From positions 24,456,455 to 24,520,454 of the forward strand of contig OY855903.1 in NCBI GenBank assembly GCA_963693305.1: a stretch of DNA of 64,000 nt, in the 5' to 3' direction. Below are positions 39,501-61,592 of the stretch, in pieces. A program made the translations under genes and the position numbers. This DNA is from Meandrina meandrites (taxonomy: Eukaryota > Cnidaria > Anthozoa > Scleractinia > Meandrinidae). The first letter of the stretch is position 1. Every line of letters begins with the position of its first letter. The notes beneath the pieces are model-generated. The model had not been told where the DNA came from and ran no database searches. It saw nothing but the letters and a program-made list of their open reading frames with translations.

Positions 39501-42500
39501 TTTGCCGGATATGTTCTTAATGGAGACGGAATCAAGTCCGACCCAGAGAAAACAGAGTCAATCCAGGACATGGACACACCCCAGAATGTGAGTGACGTAC
39601 GCAGATTTCTCGGAATGGTAAACCAGTTAGGAAAGTTTGTTCCCCACCTAGCAGAGAAAACCAAACCAATCAGAGATCTTCTGAGCACAAAGAATGAATT
39701 CCTTTGGGGACCGACCCAGCAGGACGCCTTTGAGAAGTTAAAAAAGGAGCTCACTTCAACTCCAGTTCTTGCGCACTATGATCCTGCCAAGAAAACAATC
39801 CTGTCCGCAGATGCCTCATCTTATGGACTTGGCGCAGTACTCCTACAAGAACAAGAATGTGGAGCAAGGAAACCAGTAGCCTATGCGTCAAGATCCATGA
39901 CTAGTACCGAGCAGCAATATGCTCAAATCGAAAAAGAAGCGCTTGCGACAACTTGGGCGTGCGAGAAATTTAATGACTACATCCTGGGAAAGGACACCCT
40001 CATCGAGACAGACCACAAACCGTTGGTGCCGATGTTTGGCTCAAAAAACTTGGATGAACTTCCTCCTAGAATCCAGAGATTTAAAATGAGATTAATGAAA
40101 TACTCATTCAGTATCTGTCACATCCCAGGAAAAGACTTAGTCATTGCAGACACACTTTCAAGAGCACCACTGAGAAAGTCACCTACAAAAGCCGACATAC
40201 GTCTCAATGAAGACCTAAATTTGTACGTGGCTAACATCCTGGAAAGCCTACCAGCCACTGAGCGAAGATTAGAGGAGATACGACTTCACCAGCAAGACGA
40301 TGAAGTGTGCCAAAAACTGCAGGAATTCTGCACTGAAGGATGGCCTGACAAGTCAAAGCTTAACTCAGCACTTAATGCTTTTTGGCCAGAAAGAGCTTCT
40401 ATTACATTCCAGAGAGGTCTCCTGATGAAAGACTCGAGACTTATCATTCCCTCATCGCTTCGCTTGGACATGTTGGATAAAATCCACGCAGGTCACCAAG
40501 GAATACGCAAATGTCGCGAAAGAGCCCGCGAGTCAGTTTGGTGGCCTGGTCTCAGCAAACAAATAGAAGACATGGTCACAACGTGCCCAACCTGTTGCAA
40601 ACACCGAAAGAACCATGCAGAGCCTATGATACCAACCCCTCTGCCAGAAAGACCATGGCAAAAGGTAGCCACCGACCTGTTCTTCCACAATGGCAAAACG
40701 TACATCATTGTTGTGGACTATTATTCGAGATTCTTTGAAATGGCTCCCCTCAAAAGTACGACAACAGAAAACGCGATCAACCACTTAAAGTCGTTCTTCT
40801 GTCGCCATGGCATTCCAGAAATCGTTGTCTCTGACAATGGACCCCAATTTGCAGCCGCCACATTTTCAAAATTCGCCGAAGAATGGGGCTTCACACACCT
40901 CACTAGTAGCCCTCACTACCCGCAGAGTAACGGTGAAGTGGAAAGAGCTGTGAAGACCGCCAAAGACTTGATCATCAAGTCAGAAGATCCATACTTGGCA
41001 CTACTTTCATACAGATCTACACCACTGGAGAATGGTTACACCCCAGCTGAGCTACTGATGGGAAGAACGCTGCGCTCAACACTCCCACTGGCACCTGAGA
41101 AACTAACTCCCAAGCTGCCTAACTTCGAACAGCTGAGGAAGACTGAGAGAGCTTACAAACATTGACAAGCTAAAAATTACAATAAACGCCATCGAGCATC
41201 AGTACTTCCTGAATTAAATCCAGGTGACAAAGTTTGGATACCAGGCAAGAGCTCCCCAGCAGTGGTGATTCAAAAATCCCCTCAGCCCAGGTCATATGTC
41301 GTCAAAACAGAGCAATCCCTTCTACGTAGGAACAGACGACATCTGGTCCCAAACCCGAAGGTGGAGATCAAGGAAACTGCAAAGCCCCTCCCGACCGGAA
41401 ATGTCCAGACAAGCAAGGAGTCAGAAACCACACAAGGCGTCAACACTCCCAACAGTGTTGTTAAGACTCGTTCGGGTAGAAATGTTCTTCCGCCTACCCG
41501 GCTTGATTTGTGAACTTGGACTTGCAGTGTAACCGTTTAGAGAGACCGATCTATTTGGTCCCATTTATTTGTTTAACCGGACAGTGACTGTTGATTTTCT
41601 TTAAGAGAGAAGATTTTTATTGATTTGCCATATTTCCCATTTCATGTGTCAGAACCTAAGTCTTATAGTATGAACAATGTTTTTGTCTAGAAAGGGGGAT
41701 GTGCGGTTATGGATTAATTAACACGTGACATCCTGAGATATCATATTCACTTTATAATCGAGACACGTGTATTGTAAAATCACTTAGGATCTAGAGAGTA
41801 GAATAAAAACCTTACAGAGATATCCCTGAGTTTCTTCGACACGGACAGTCCTACGCTCAAAATTCAACAGAAAATTATAGAGTCTAAAAGCCAGTCTTCA
41901 TTTCCAAACATTCAACACGCCAAATGATGGCAAATGAGCCCAAACAAACGAAGGTGAACTTGGTTTGGAAGAGAAGTGCGTTTAAACTCTTTCCGTCTGG
42001 AATCAGAGTCCCGATCATGGAACAAACGAACCTCGCTTCTTTGAGGCTCGCTAGCGATCTTGCGGGTATTCAGACTTTATGATGTCCTTCTACCACCAGA
42101 CGGGCGCAAATATATGTCAAATAAGCGAGAATCAGTGGAGAGAAGTGCACTTCATGTGCGAAGGTGAGCATTCAACTTGTCCGATTAAAATCTGAAGAGG
42201 CTTTGCGCGCGAAAAGCTTACGTCACAATATTTGCTGTACCGACCATTTCCAGATCTCCCAACTGAATTACAAAAAACCTTTTGTTACTCCGAACAATGA
42301 AACCAGCATAAACATTTAGATTCGTTCTGGAACAATGATTCGCTAATAGTAATTTTCTCTTTTTTTTTTTTCCAAGAACAAGCTCAAATTAGCGAAAATA
42401 AATGCAGGACAGTGTTTAACACATGTAAGCAAAGCCACATGCGAGTTTTGGAGTTGTTTTTGACAATTTTCAATTTTGCCAAAAACTCAATCTGCGTTTC

Positions 42501-45500
42501 TTGCTTTGACCCCTTCAATGATGACCCTGCCAATAGTGACAATCAACTCCTCAGTTATGATAAATGTATGGTCTTTTCTTTGAAAATTGTTCACTGAAAA
42601 TAACAGTAGAATCATACCTGCTGGAATTGCAACACTTGTAGGATAAATGTCAGTCTTTAGACTTGAAACAAGGTAAGGCAAAAGGCCTTGTTTGTTGAAA
42701 ATATCCACTGCTACATCACTGCTCTCACTGGCAAAAAAATAACAAATAAATTAATAGTATTCAATTGATTTAGAGCTAGTTAAGCCACAAACATGAGCAG
42801 TTAAAAGGCATGTTCCCTAATGGGCCAATTACCAGTGACCTTTCCCTTTGTGACAAAACAAGTATTTGTGCAAAACACATCAAATAAAAATGTGTGTCAC
42901 CTGCACCATCACTTTCATGCAAAAACAACTCACTTTCATCTAAAACTTTTGCACAAGGACTCGTTTTGAAACAAAGCAAAATACAACTTGGAAAATCCTA
43001 TTGTTGCCAATTCATTATATTGTAGAAGCAAGACAGTTCCATTTTGCATGTCATTCAGAGTAGCAAAATATTACATGCACAGTGTTCCATGCATATAGAT
43101 TTGTTCACTTACCAAAGATTCCACAATAAGCCAACAGCCTGAATTGCCAAGCTTGTTGATTGTCTTTTAAACTCCAAATTCCCTGGACTCTCATTAATAG
43201 CACCCAAAGCATCAAGAGACTGAACAATGAAAATGATAACAGAGTGATAAAGATTTGATTAGTGTCTGAGGCACTTATTTTATTTTGGGAGTTAAAAGGG
43301 AGGGCAAACAAGTTTGGGTGACAGGGCAGTTACCGGTATGAGGACCAGTAAACATCTAAATGTGCATTTAATGAAAATATTTATTTTCATCTAGTTATAT
43401 GTACAAACATTTCTAAACTATTTATTTAATATTTCTTAACATACCTGACGCACAAATGTACTCAGTGGAGTCATTACATCTTGTTCAACCATTTTGACGC
43501 ACACCTCAGGGCCCCCACCAAGACTTAAATTCCTGAACAAAAACCGTTTCAAAAGTGTAAATAAACTCCCTTCAAAATGCACAGCTGTAGTTTTAAATGT
43601 TTGTTTACACTGCAAAACTGACCCTTCAATCAATATGTGTTTCCTGGAAAAACAAATTTATTAGTCACTTCATGCCACATACACCACGGCAGGGCATTAG
43701 CTCTGGCTCTGTGAGTCAGAGTATACTCTTCACTATCACACCATTTACACTGGCAAGAAGACAGCAGCTGAGCTTGACTTGATGTACATCCACATTCTCA
43801 GAAGTAATATTGTGTTGTTCCAGAAAATATCCATACCCCTCCCATGGAAGGTTTTTGGGTTTAAGCCCTCCCCCCCCCCCCCCCTCACCTCTCTGGAATT
43901 TCCACTTAAGCCCCATACTTTCCTTTTAAAATTTTGGCCTTTGACACCCCCCACCCCTTCAGAATTTCCATTGACCTTCCATGGGGTGGGTATGGATATC
44001 TTCTGGAACTGCACATTCAAAGTAACATAAGGCAATGAGTAAAAAGAATGACATTTAGAATTGTGCTGGATAAGTAGGAATGAAAGGCTTAACCACTTTA
44101 AATCTCACAATTATGAGACTTAAGATAAAATATCTATACCTCTCCCTTGAAAGGTCATTGGAAATGCCCAGGGGGAGGGGGTCTCAACAGCAAAATATTT
44201 TAAAAGAAAGTATGAAATTAAAACAAAATTTCTGAAGGGGTGGGAGCTCAAACCAAAAAGCTTTCCATGGTGGGGTATGGATATTTTCTGGAACCACACA
44301 TTCTAAAATACAAGAAGCTCTAAGAATGAATTGATCCTGTGACTTATCATCTGTCCCTCAAGTTTCCAACTGTACCTCAAAGTTCCAGCAGCACCTTCCT
44401 GAATCCCTCTGTTGTCATCAATGAGCATTGGGCCTAGCCTTCGCACAACGTCCTGTTGTAGAAGGGCTGGAATGGCACCATGGTCAAACACAAGATTGGC
44501 CAGGCCAGCACATGCACACTCACGTTCACTTGAGAGCGCACTTGTCAGCTGTTATAGATATTTGAAAAAAAGGACATTATTTTACCATTCCAGCTAACTA
44601 ATACCAGATCTTTAGAAGAGCAAATGCTGTAAATTAAGCCATCATCTTAACCCTTGCCTGGGTTAAAATAGCTTTAGAAGTACGTGTGTTGTGAAAATTT
44701 ATTTTTTCTGCTAAGCATTGACATAACATCGTTGGTTGAATAACAGTTAACTTAACAAGTAGCTGTATTCAGTTATTTATGGAAAAAATAAATACCATTG
44801 TATTTATCAACAGTTAACTTACAACAGATGAACTTGGGGATATTTCATGCACGGGTATCCGGTCACCTCGCCACCAGGGAATGGGCAATTCCAGAAAATA
44901 TCCGTACACAACGACGGACGGCTTCCACATTTGAACCCCCCTTGCCTTCAGAAATTCCAGAATGCATTACCCCCCCATGCCCTCTGAATTCCAAAATCGT
45001 CAACCCCCCCTCCCGTTCGGAATTTCCGTTTTTTGTCAAGCCCTAAGGATTTACCCTTTGAATTCAACAAGACCTACTGTAGTTTTTCAGTAAAAAAGCG
45101 CACAGATTTTTCGACGAAATTTTCTTTCCGTGACAAGTTTCACGCAACAAAATCTTCTAATGATCGCAGTTTTTACTGGAACTTAAAATATAAACAAGAA
45201 ACTAAAGACTGACTTTAAACTAACCATTGACTTTTTAACATTTTTAACATTGAAAAGACACGGCAAGTTTTAACGTGATGTTTATTGCCACGCGTACACA
45301 AGCGGTTTAGCAACACATGTATATGAGGGCATTTTGTCCATAACTTAAGCAATAGGCTGAAAAAAATAAAGATACTTATTGCAAATGAACCGTTTGAATT
45401 GTGGGGAACCGGAAAGCGGCTTTAGAAGACAAGGAAACACCAAAAAACACAAGAACCTTCTCGAAACCTTCGAAAACAACTCGACAAACAAAGCTTTTGC

Positions 45501-46512
45501 GAACTTGGTAACCAAGCTACGAAATCGGTGGAGGACTGGTCATTGATAACTGCATGTTTGCCAGGTTACTAAGCTACGAAGTTCAAAGTGATGTTTTTCT
45601 CCAAGCAGATTTAAGGCTTTTATTATGGGGAAATGTCAACTCTTTATTCCAGAAATGTGCATAGGAGTATTAACAACATTCATTCAAGCTTGTTCCCTGA
45701 ATAGGAAAAGGAAAGCCCACAAAATCACTTGTCTGTACCCTCTGGAAATCCCAGATCTGAAACCCCCCGATGCCTTCGGAATTCCAATCGTAAGTACCCC
45801 CCTTGCCTTCGGAATTCCAGTTCAAAGAACCCCCCTTGCCTTTGGAATTCCAAAAAGCCGTCCGTCGTACTGTACGGATATTTTCTGGAATTGCCCAATC
45901 TCGCCACCAACCAACTCGCCACCAAAACGGGTGTATTCCTCGTTCTTTAATCCATGAGCTGAGGTGACTTTGCTTGGTGGCGAGTTGGTTGGTGGCGAGA
46001 TTCCCTGGTGGCGAGGTGACCACCATTCGCACCCCTTTGTGCATAGAGCCATAATTTACACATTATTGTCTTCATAGGAGAGTAAGCAAGGTCATTCACA
46101 CATACAAGTGCCTTGACTATCGCTCAAACTAAAATAATATTTAAATTCTTTTATGCTTATATACATCACTTGTATAAATTGTACATGATTGAACTTGTCA
46201 AAATAGCATAATAGGATTCAAAATACTATGTTTTTATTGTCTTCTGGTGATTAAGTTTCAAGTTCTTAATTTCAGTGTCATCTTTCTTTGGCCTCCCTTT
46301 CTTTAACTACCAATCGGTTATGTAACAGACCGACAGTTAATCAAGCTCTCGGTAAAGAAAATATTAAACCTTACCTTTTCAACAAGAGGCAAGGTTTTTA
46401 CCCCGATTGTGCCAGCATTTTCTTGACCTTCCGTTTGCGCTTCTTTAACGCTTGGCAAACCAGTGGGTCTATATCGAAATGAAGAGCGTTTTTTTGCCTT
46501 AGTCTTTCCCAT
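24522..46512 (-). CDS. HEATR3: HEATR3 orthologue (HEAT repeat-containing protein 3; Syo1 family), 16 exons, 628 aa
   Basis: Exons 5' to 3' on the - strand: 46512-46375, 44548-44376, 43532-43445, 43219-43113, 42727-42618, 35775-35629, 35179-35040, 34370-34295, 29842-29739, 28891-28829, 28105-28023, 27260-27124, 26921-26824, 26048-25905, 25219-25043, 24623-24522. All are GT..AG, phases agree, and the total is 1887 nt. Family marks: basic start MGKTKAKKRSSF, DVVRRLGPMLIDD, NLSLGGGPEVCVKMVEQDVM, VGLLWNLCESS, QCLHTVTEDN, NAQQLALEILSNMCC, the acidic DEWEDVDDSAS loop, ICEALDAIFDTFADG and the C-terminal NLTRFIKYK. Known role: escort of 5S-RNP ribosomal proteins (uL18, uL5) into the nucleus. It is slightly shorter than the human protein (about 680 aa). 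Start: ATG at 46510-46512; the in-frame upstream codon at 46540-46542 is GTG. Introns host a PLC-like gene and a gypsy element, both antisense. Confidence 0.93.
26195..26560 (+). mobile_element. tRNA-derived SINE
   Basis: The head has A box TAGCTCAGCTGGTAGAGTG and B box GGGTTCGAACCCC. The acceptor stems pair imperfectly and the variable region is G-rich, so this is not a tRNA gene. The body runs through AACACTCGGGGTCTAC, TCTTCTCGGATAAAG and GGGTTCTTTAACGTC to an ACTTC-repeat tail. It lies in intron 13 of HEATR3, within an array of CGCTGACCGG-containing repeats. Confidence 0.7.
26562..26757. repeat. Tandem repeats ACTTC and CGCGC(T)nCGCTGACCGG
   Basis: A short (ACTTC)n tract is followed by four to five imperfect copies of a ~40-bp unit containing GCTGACCGGC, a T-run and CGCGCG. 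The same unit is seen to the left of the SINE near 26170-26205. The translation on the - strand is only lysine/arginine-rich repeat sequence, so I do not call a gene. Confidence 0.7.
27300..28035. repeat. Repeated segment pair overlapping a HEATR3 splice donor
   Basis: Two related segments, 27442-27528 and 27928-28033, share AACGAG..TCCGTTGTAA, CCAGTCCCTT, AACTTCGTTA and the exact 21-bp block starting CGACAAACGTCTTACGTTTC. In the right copy that block spans the donor of HEATR3 exon 11 (28023). The left copy lies in the following intron. Confidence 0.65.
29843..30227. other. Intron of HEATR3 / upstream region of the PLC-like gene
   Basis: Sequence between HEATR3 exon 9 and the start codon of the oppositely oriented PLC-like gene. 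The reading frame of the PLC-like gene is open upstream to 30033, with further ATGs in frame. No signal-peptide-like sequence precedes 30228. I see no clear TATA box. Confidence 0.4.
30228..31928 (+). CDS. Secreted PLC-like phosphodiesterase, intronless (566 aa)
   Basis: Single-exon gene inside the HEATR3 intron between exons 9 and 8, on the opposite strand. The chosen ATG (context AGAAATGGCG) starts a signal peptide: MAMQR, then a hydrophobic run (VCFQLFLLCTTFLSFI). Residues about 75-150 resemble a cystatin-like helix plus beta-hairpins (weak). From about 210 comes a PI-PLC X-like TIM barrel: QMVSAHNAF with the first catalytic-type histidine, GVRGMEIDPWW with the acidic pair, and LMSHDD with the second histidine. 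The last ~140 residues hold AVFTWAEGEP, paired cysteines (CVLLDG..C..YLFAC) and CPDGYHFSIPHNGFQ, a tail I associate with microbial and fungal PLC-like proteins (from memory). Several NxS/T sites fit an extracellular product. Substrate unknown; glycerophosphodiester or inositol lipid cleavage is only a family expectation. Stop TGA 31926-31928. Confidence 0.88.
   Translation: MAMQRVCFQLFLLCTTFLSFISVSSLSVNLQDGPFNHQVSHETEIQEYVKYFARPTVSSPLKQFLDKPRKLFALAKAAELAVDSYSKNSLRTCRLRGIVDLKELRNNTEYWFHILVVEEDKFLTEAFFEVKISHLSLETEELDWSKFSFRNHKSIGSAEEECDQLSKLANCSKCGHRGVCEKGTARISPWLAFALKTQREIQIDEPFDQIQMVSAHNAFNDRADGYGRVDDCPWPPPYKDICLDLANQEFSFTDLLNMGVRGMEIDPWWCFGKMLMSHDDDKAYRGCAPWDREFEDGMKEIGEWVHKPENAQEVIRLYFEDGATHTYGHDDLINGPVAKYLGDKVLTPNESKKYFPGRWPTTREMRKINKTVIISGFGDQHGGEYIFHRYWHETTRNKFVASPNCSGIDRDSPSRVYCDSTEYLFFWNGPKETGVILDFSKFMKCGVTYPAADQVNPVLLETAVFTWAEGEPSKPLTEASCVLLDGKTERWHIGDCQEEYLFACQSIKNVADWVTSGETGQYTKPVCPDGYHFSIPHNGFQHQQLVNVMKGRAVWINITPYTDLLV
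31929..33266. other. Intron of HEATR3 downstream of the PLC-like gene
   Basis: AT-rich sequence with no gene I can support. It presumably includes the 3' UTR of the PLC-like gene. No exon of HEATR3 is expected here because exons 8 and 9 join in phase. Confidence 0.4.
33276..33390. mobile_element. Perfect 115-bp palindromic MITE with 9-bp target duplication
   Basis: Two identical 57-bp arms, starting TAGCCTGCGAACGCAGACGT, are in inverted orientation around a single central T. ATTACCAAC flanks both sides (33267-33275 and 33391-33399). A transcript would fold into an uninterrupted hairpin. The 9-bp duplication suggests Mutator-type mobilisation. A related, diverged palindrome with ends AGCCTGTGAACAC lies at 62371-62431. 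Confidence 0.88.
33480..33550 (+). mobile_element. SINE tail fragment
   Basis: GGGCTAGCATCC, GGGAGTAGA and TTCATGCTACAGAAAC match the body of the SINE at 52513-52816, inverted relative to that copy. Only this part is recognisable. Confidence 0.45.
34767..34884. mobile_element. Short MITE, second copy of the GATATATCAAACAC family
   Basis: GATATATCAAACACTCAAGA, a TTTCCAAAC block and a right end reading CGATATATTATC parallel the element at 16494-16631. It is in an intron of HEATR3. Confidence 0.55.
36121..36234 (+). repeat. Left arm of a long inverted repeat flanking the gypsy insertion
   Basis: The ~114-bp segment beginning ATTGAAGGCGTGAGGGCAAG is the imperfect reverse complement of 42405-42519. 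Shared blocks include TTTTTGGC, ATTGTCAA, AACAACTCCAAA and GTGTTAAACACTGTCC. The pair encloses the Ty3/gypsy element and about 2 kb of other sequence. Confidence 0.65.
36368..36420. repeat. Interstitial telomere-like repeats
   Basis: TTAACCCTAGGGGTTAGGGT followed by AAAAGGTTAGGGTTAGCATA and GGGTTA: a few degenerate TTAGGG units, with one inverted CCCTAA at the left. TTAGGG is the usual metazoan telomere unit. Confidence 0.6.
36672..36912. mobile_element. MITE with TTCAAGTTTG(C/T)CTAGACAAAC termini
   Basis: ATTCAAGTTTGCCTAGACAA on the left faces TTGTCTAGACAAACTTGAAT on the right (one mismatch), with CGTCGCG/CGCGACAG continuing inward. It is about 240 bp, non-coding, between the left inverted-repeat arm and the gypsy 5' LTR. 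Confidence 0.65.
37411..37527 (+). repeat. 5' LTR of the Ty3/gypsy element
   Basis: 117 bp, beginning TGTGCGGTTATGG and ending CCTTACA. An AATAAA lies near its right end (GTAGAATAAAAACC). It matches the 3' LTR except at one base. Confidence 0.92.
37615..41516 (+). pseudogene. Interrupted gag-pol polyprotein of the Ty3/gypsy element
   Basis: The frame opens at ATG 37615 with Gag (first 200 residues), two zinc knuckles (CYRCGN..H..EEC with a one-residue longer spacing, and the standard CLKCKKRGHYASEC), then the retropepsin motif IDTGADVTVIP. A TGA at 38929-38931 interrupts the frame just before RT. RT continues in the same frame (LDCNSGFWQ, IIDDML in place of the YxDD box) to about 39456, where a small deletion shifts the frame and creates a stop. 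The next open stretch carries the RNaseH motif (SADASSYGLGAV), the integrase HHCC finger (HAGHQG..CPTC) and the D,D,E core (TDLF, SDNGPQF, SNGEVERA), and is interrupted by a second TGA at 41163-41165. The integrase C-terminus (NPGDKVWIPG) follows to 41513. Both TGAs sit where arginine or another sense codon is expected. The first is followed by CGT, consistent with CpG-type decay. Confidence 0.88.
41700..41816 (+). repeat. 3' LTR of the Ty3/gypsy element
   Basis: 117 bp and directly preceded by the polypurine tract AAAGGGGGA. One difference from the 5' LTR. Confidence 0.92.
42405..42519 (-). repeat. Right arm of the long inverted repeat flanking the gypsy insertion
   Basis: Imperfect reverse complement of 36121-36234. 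It ends about 100 bp before HEATR3 exon 5 (42618-42727). Confidence 0.65.
43818..44009. mobile_element. MITE with TTCCAGAAAATATCC termini (copy 1)
   Basis: TTCCAGAAAATATCCATACC on the left faces GGGTATGGATATCTTCTGGA on the right. CCATGGAAGG/CCTTCCATGG continues the pairing. It is non-coding and lies in a HEATR3 intron. A second, more worn copy lies at about 44128-44293, with only its right end (GGATATTTTCTGGAA) well preserved. Confidence 0.75.
44861..46021. mobile_element. 1.16-kb element with GGTCACCTCGCCACCAGGGA termini
   Basis: A 22-bp exact inverted terminal repeat (44861-44882 and 46000-46021) bounds the element. Just inside lies a complete TTCCAGAAAATATCC-type MITE pair of ends (44889-44903 and 45876-45890). 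Extra GGTGGCGAGTTGGTTGG-type sub-repeats occur near the right end. There is no transposase. It lies in HEATR3 intron 1. I see no clear target duplication. Confidence 0.75.
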
Positions 46513-47666
46513 TATTTCTGGCTTTTGACTGAGTTCGGCCACTGAAAATTTCCAACATAAACAACAACAACCATGTCACATAACACACTAAGCCGCCATG
46601 TTGTTTCGCAAGATTCCACGTGCTATTCAGTGTGAAGCCTCTGACCACATTGTGGGCGGTCACCATAAAATTCTGTTTACCAAAAGCGTGACACAAAGCG
46701 TGACATTGTAAGAAATTTGAGGGTAAACTCGTAGAAGCCTCTTCTTTTCAATTTTAAGATATTTAGCGAAGCACTCCATTTTGTAGCAAAGCGTTTTTTC
46801 GACAAGACGTATGTTACATAACTTGTGGCGTTCCGTTATCCCCGTTAATGTGCATTGCGTGACTTAGTAGTTACCAGTACCGCATGACCAGCGCATGACT
46901 CACAATAATTCTTTGAGTGTGTGTGTAAAACCGTTATATTTAATAATCTTGAGACTTAACCTGGAAAACATACGAACTTTGATTTCTTTTTCATTATCCT
47001 GGGTGTTTTTTTTTCTTTTTTGGTTACTGATCAAAGAAAAACAGGGAACATCAGAGAAAATCTTGAACACTGAGAATATACTGAGACTTCAAAAATCTTC
47101 AAATGTTTTCTTAAAACATTGCTGAACTGGAGGACTCCGGAGACCAGAAAACAAGATTCCTACATTTTTTGGTATTTAATATAATGGCCACTGACTTCCA
47201 TTGGCGGTCATTGCTGTTTCTATACCAACGCCGAAATTAACTTTGTCGATTTACGTAAGACGGATTGGGGATCAAATCTCTTGTCAGATTTTTGTAACTG
47301 TGCGTTGTAGTTAAATAGTCCAATAGGAGTTTTTCATTTTCTTCTTTCTTTCTTTCTTTCTTCCTTTTTTTATTTTTTTCTGTTCTATCTTGTATAATTA
47401 ATAAAAATATTATTCATTTATACCATACTGATCTTTTCCAAAAGAACATATTAGACTCTTTCAGTGTAAAATTTGTCCATGTGACCACGTCATGGTAAAA
47501 ACGTGACAGTACCTTAGTCACGCACGTCACGGCAAACACACATTGGTTAGTCACGGATTTCACAATTATCTTTTGTGGTTGCGAAGAAACCAATCAGCTT
47601 ATCCTTACTTACGCCACGTTCAGGACGTTGTTACAAAACAACCTGTCATATCCAAGCGAGTAAGAG
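46513..47666. promoter_or_regulatory. Divergent promoter region between HEATR3 and ALT copy C
   Basis: Only 1.2 kb separates the HEATR3 start codon (- strand) from the first ALT copy C ATG (+ strand), so the two genes probably share this regulatory interval. It contains a CCAAT box in AACCAATCAG near 47589 on the + strand, a CT-rich (CTTT)n stretch near 47340-47365 and repeated TCACG(T/C)-type sequence near 47485-47560. No additional gene is visible. Confidence 0.5.
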
Positions 47667-47673
47667 TATAAAG
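47667..47673 (+). promoter_or_regulatory. Possible TATA box for the upstream ALT copy C promoter
   Basis: TATAAAG lies 48-54 bp upstream of the ATG at 47721. With usual spacing, transcription would start near 47697, leaving a short leader. A CCAAT box lies about 78 bp further upstream. This is inference from spacing alone. Confidence 0.4.
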
Positions 47674-47720
47674 AGTAAAGGGGTGTTTAATTCCCGCGAT
47701 CCAGAAGATAAGGAAGCGAA

Positions 47721-61569
<13,849 letters not shown>

Positions 61570-61586
61570 TTCTCCTGACCTCTACC

Positions 61587-61592
61587 AATAAA
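61587..61592 (+). terminator. GPT2: Poly(A) signal of ALT copy C
   Basis: AATAAA 18 bp after the stop codon at 61567-61569. Confidence 0.6.

Larger units (their letters stand above)
37411..41816 (+). mobile_element. Ty3/gypsy LTR retrotransposon, near-complete but with broken pol
   Basis: A 4406-bp element inserted antisense in HEATR3 intron 5. Its 117-bp LTRs (37411-37527 and 41700-41816), TG..CA, differ at one position (A at the 5' copy against G, in GAGACAC(A/G)TGTATTG). A primer binding site TGGTGTCAGAAGTGGGAT follows the 5' LTR directly, and a polypurine tract AAAGGGGGA (41691-41699) precedes the 3' LTR. The internal region carries one gag-protease-RT-RNaseH-integrase frame in that order. 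The two adjacent zinc knuckles and fused frame suggest the Mag-like lineage (inference). I find no exact target duplication (GGGA on the left, GAGA on the right). Near-identical LTRs imply recent insertion, yet pol has three interruptions. Confidence 0.93.
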
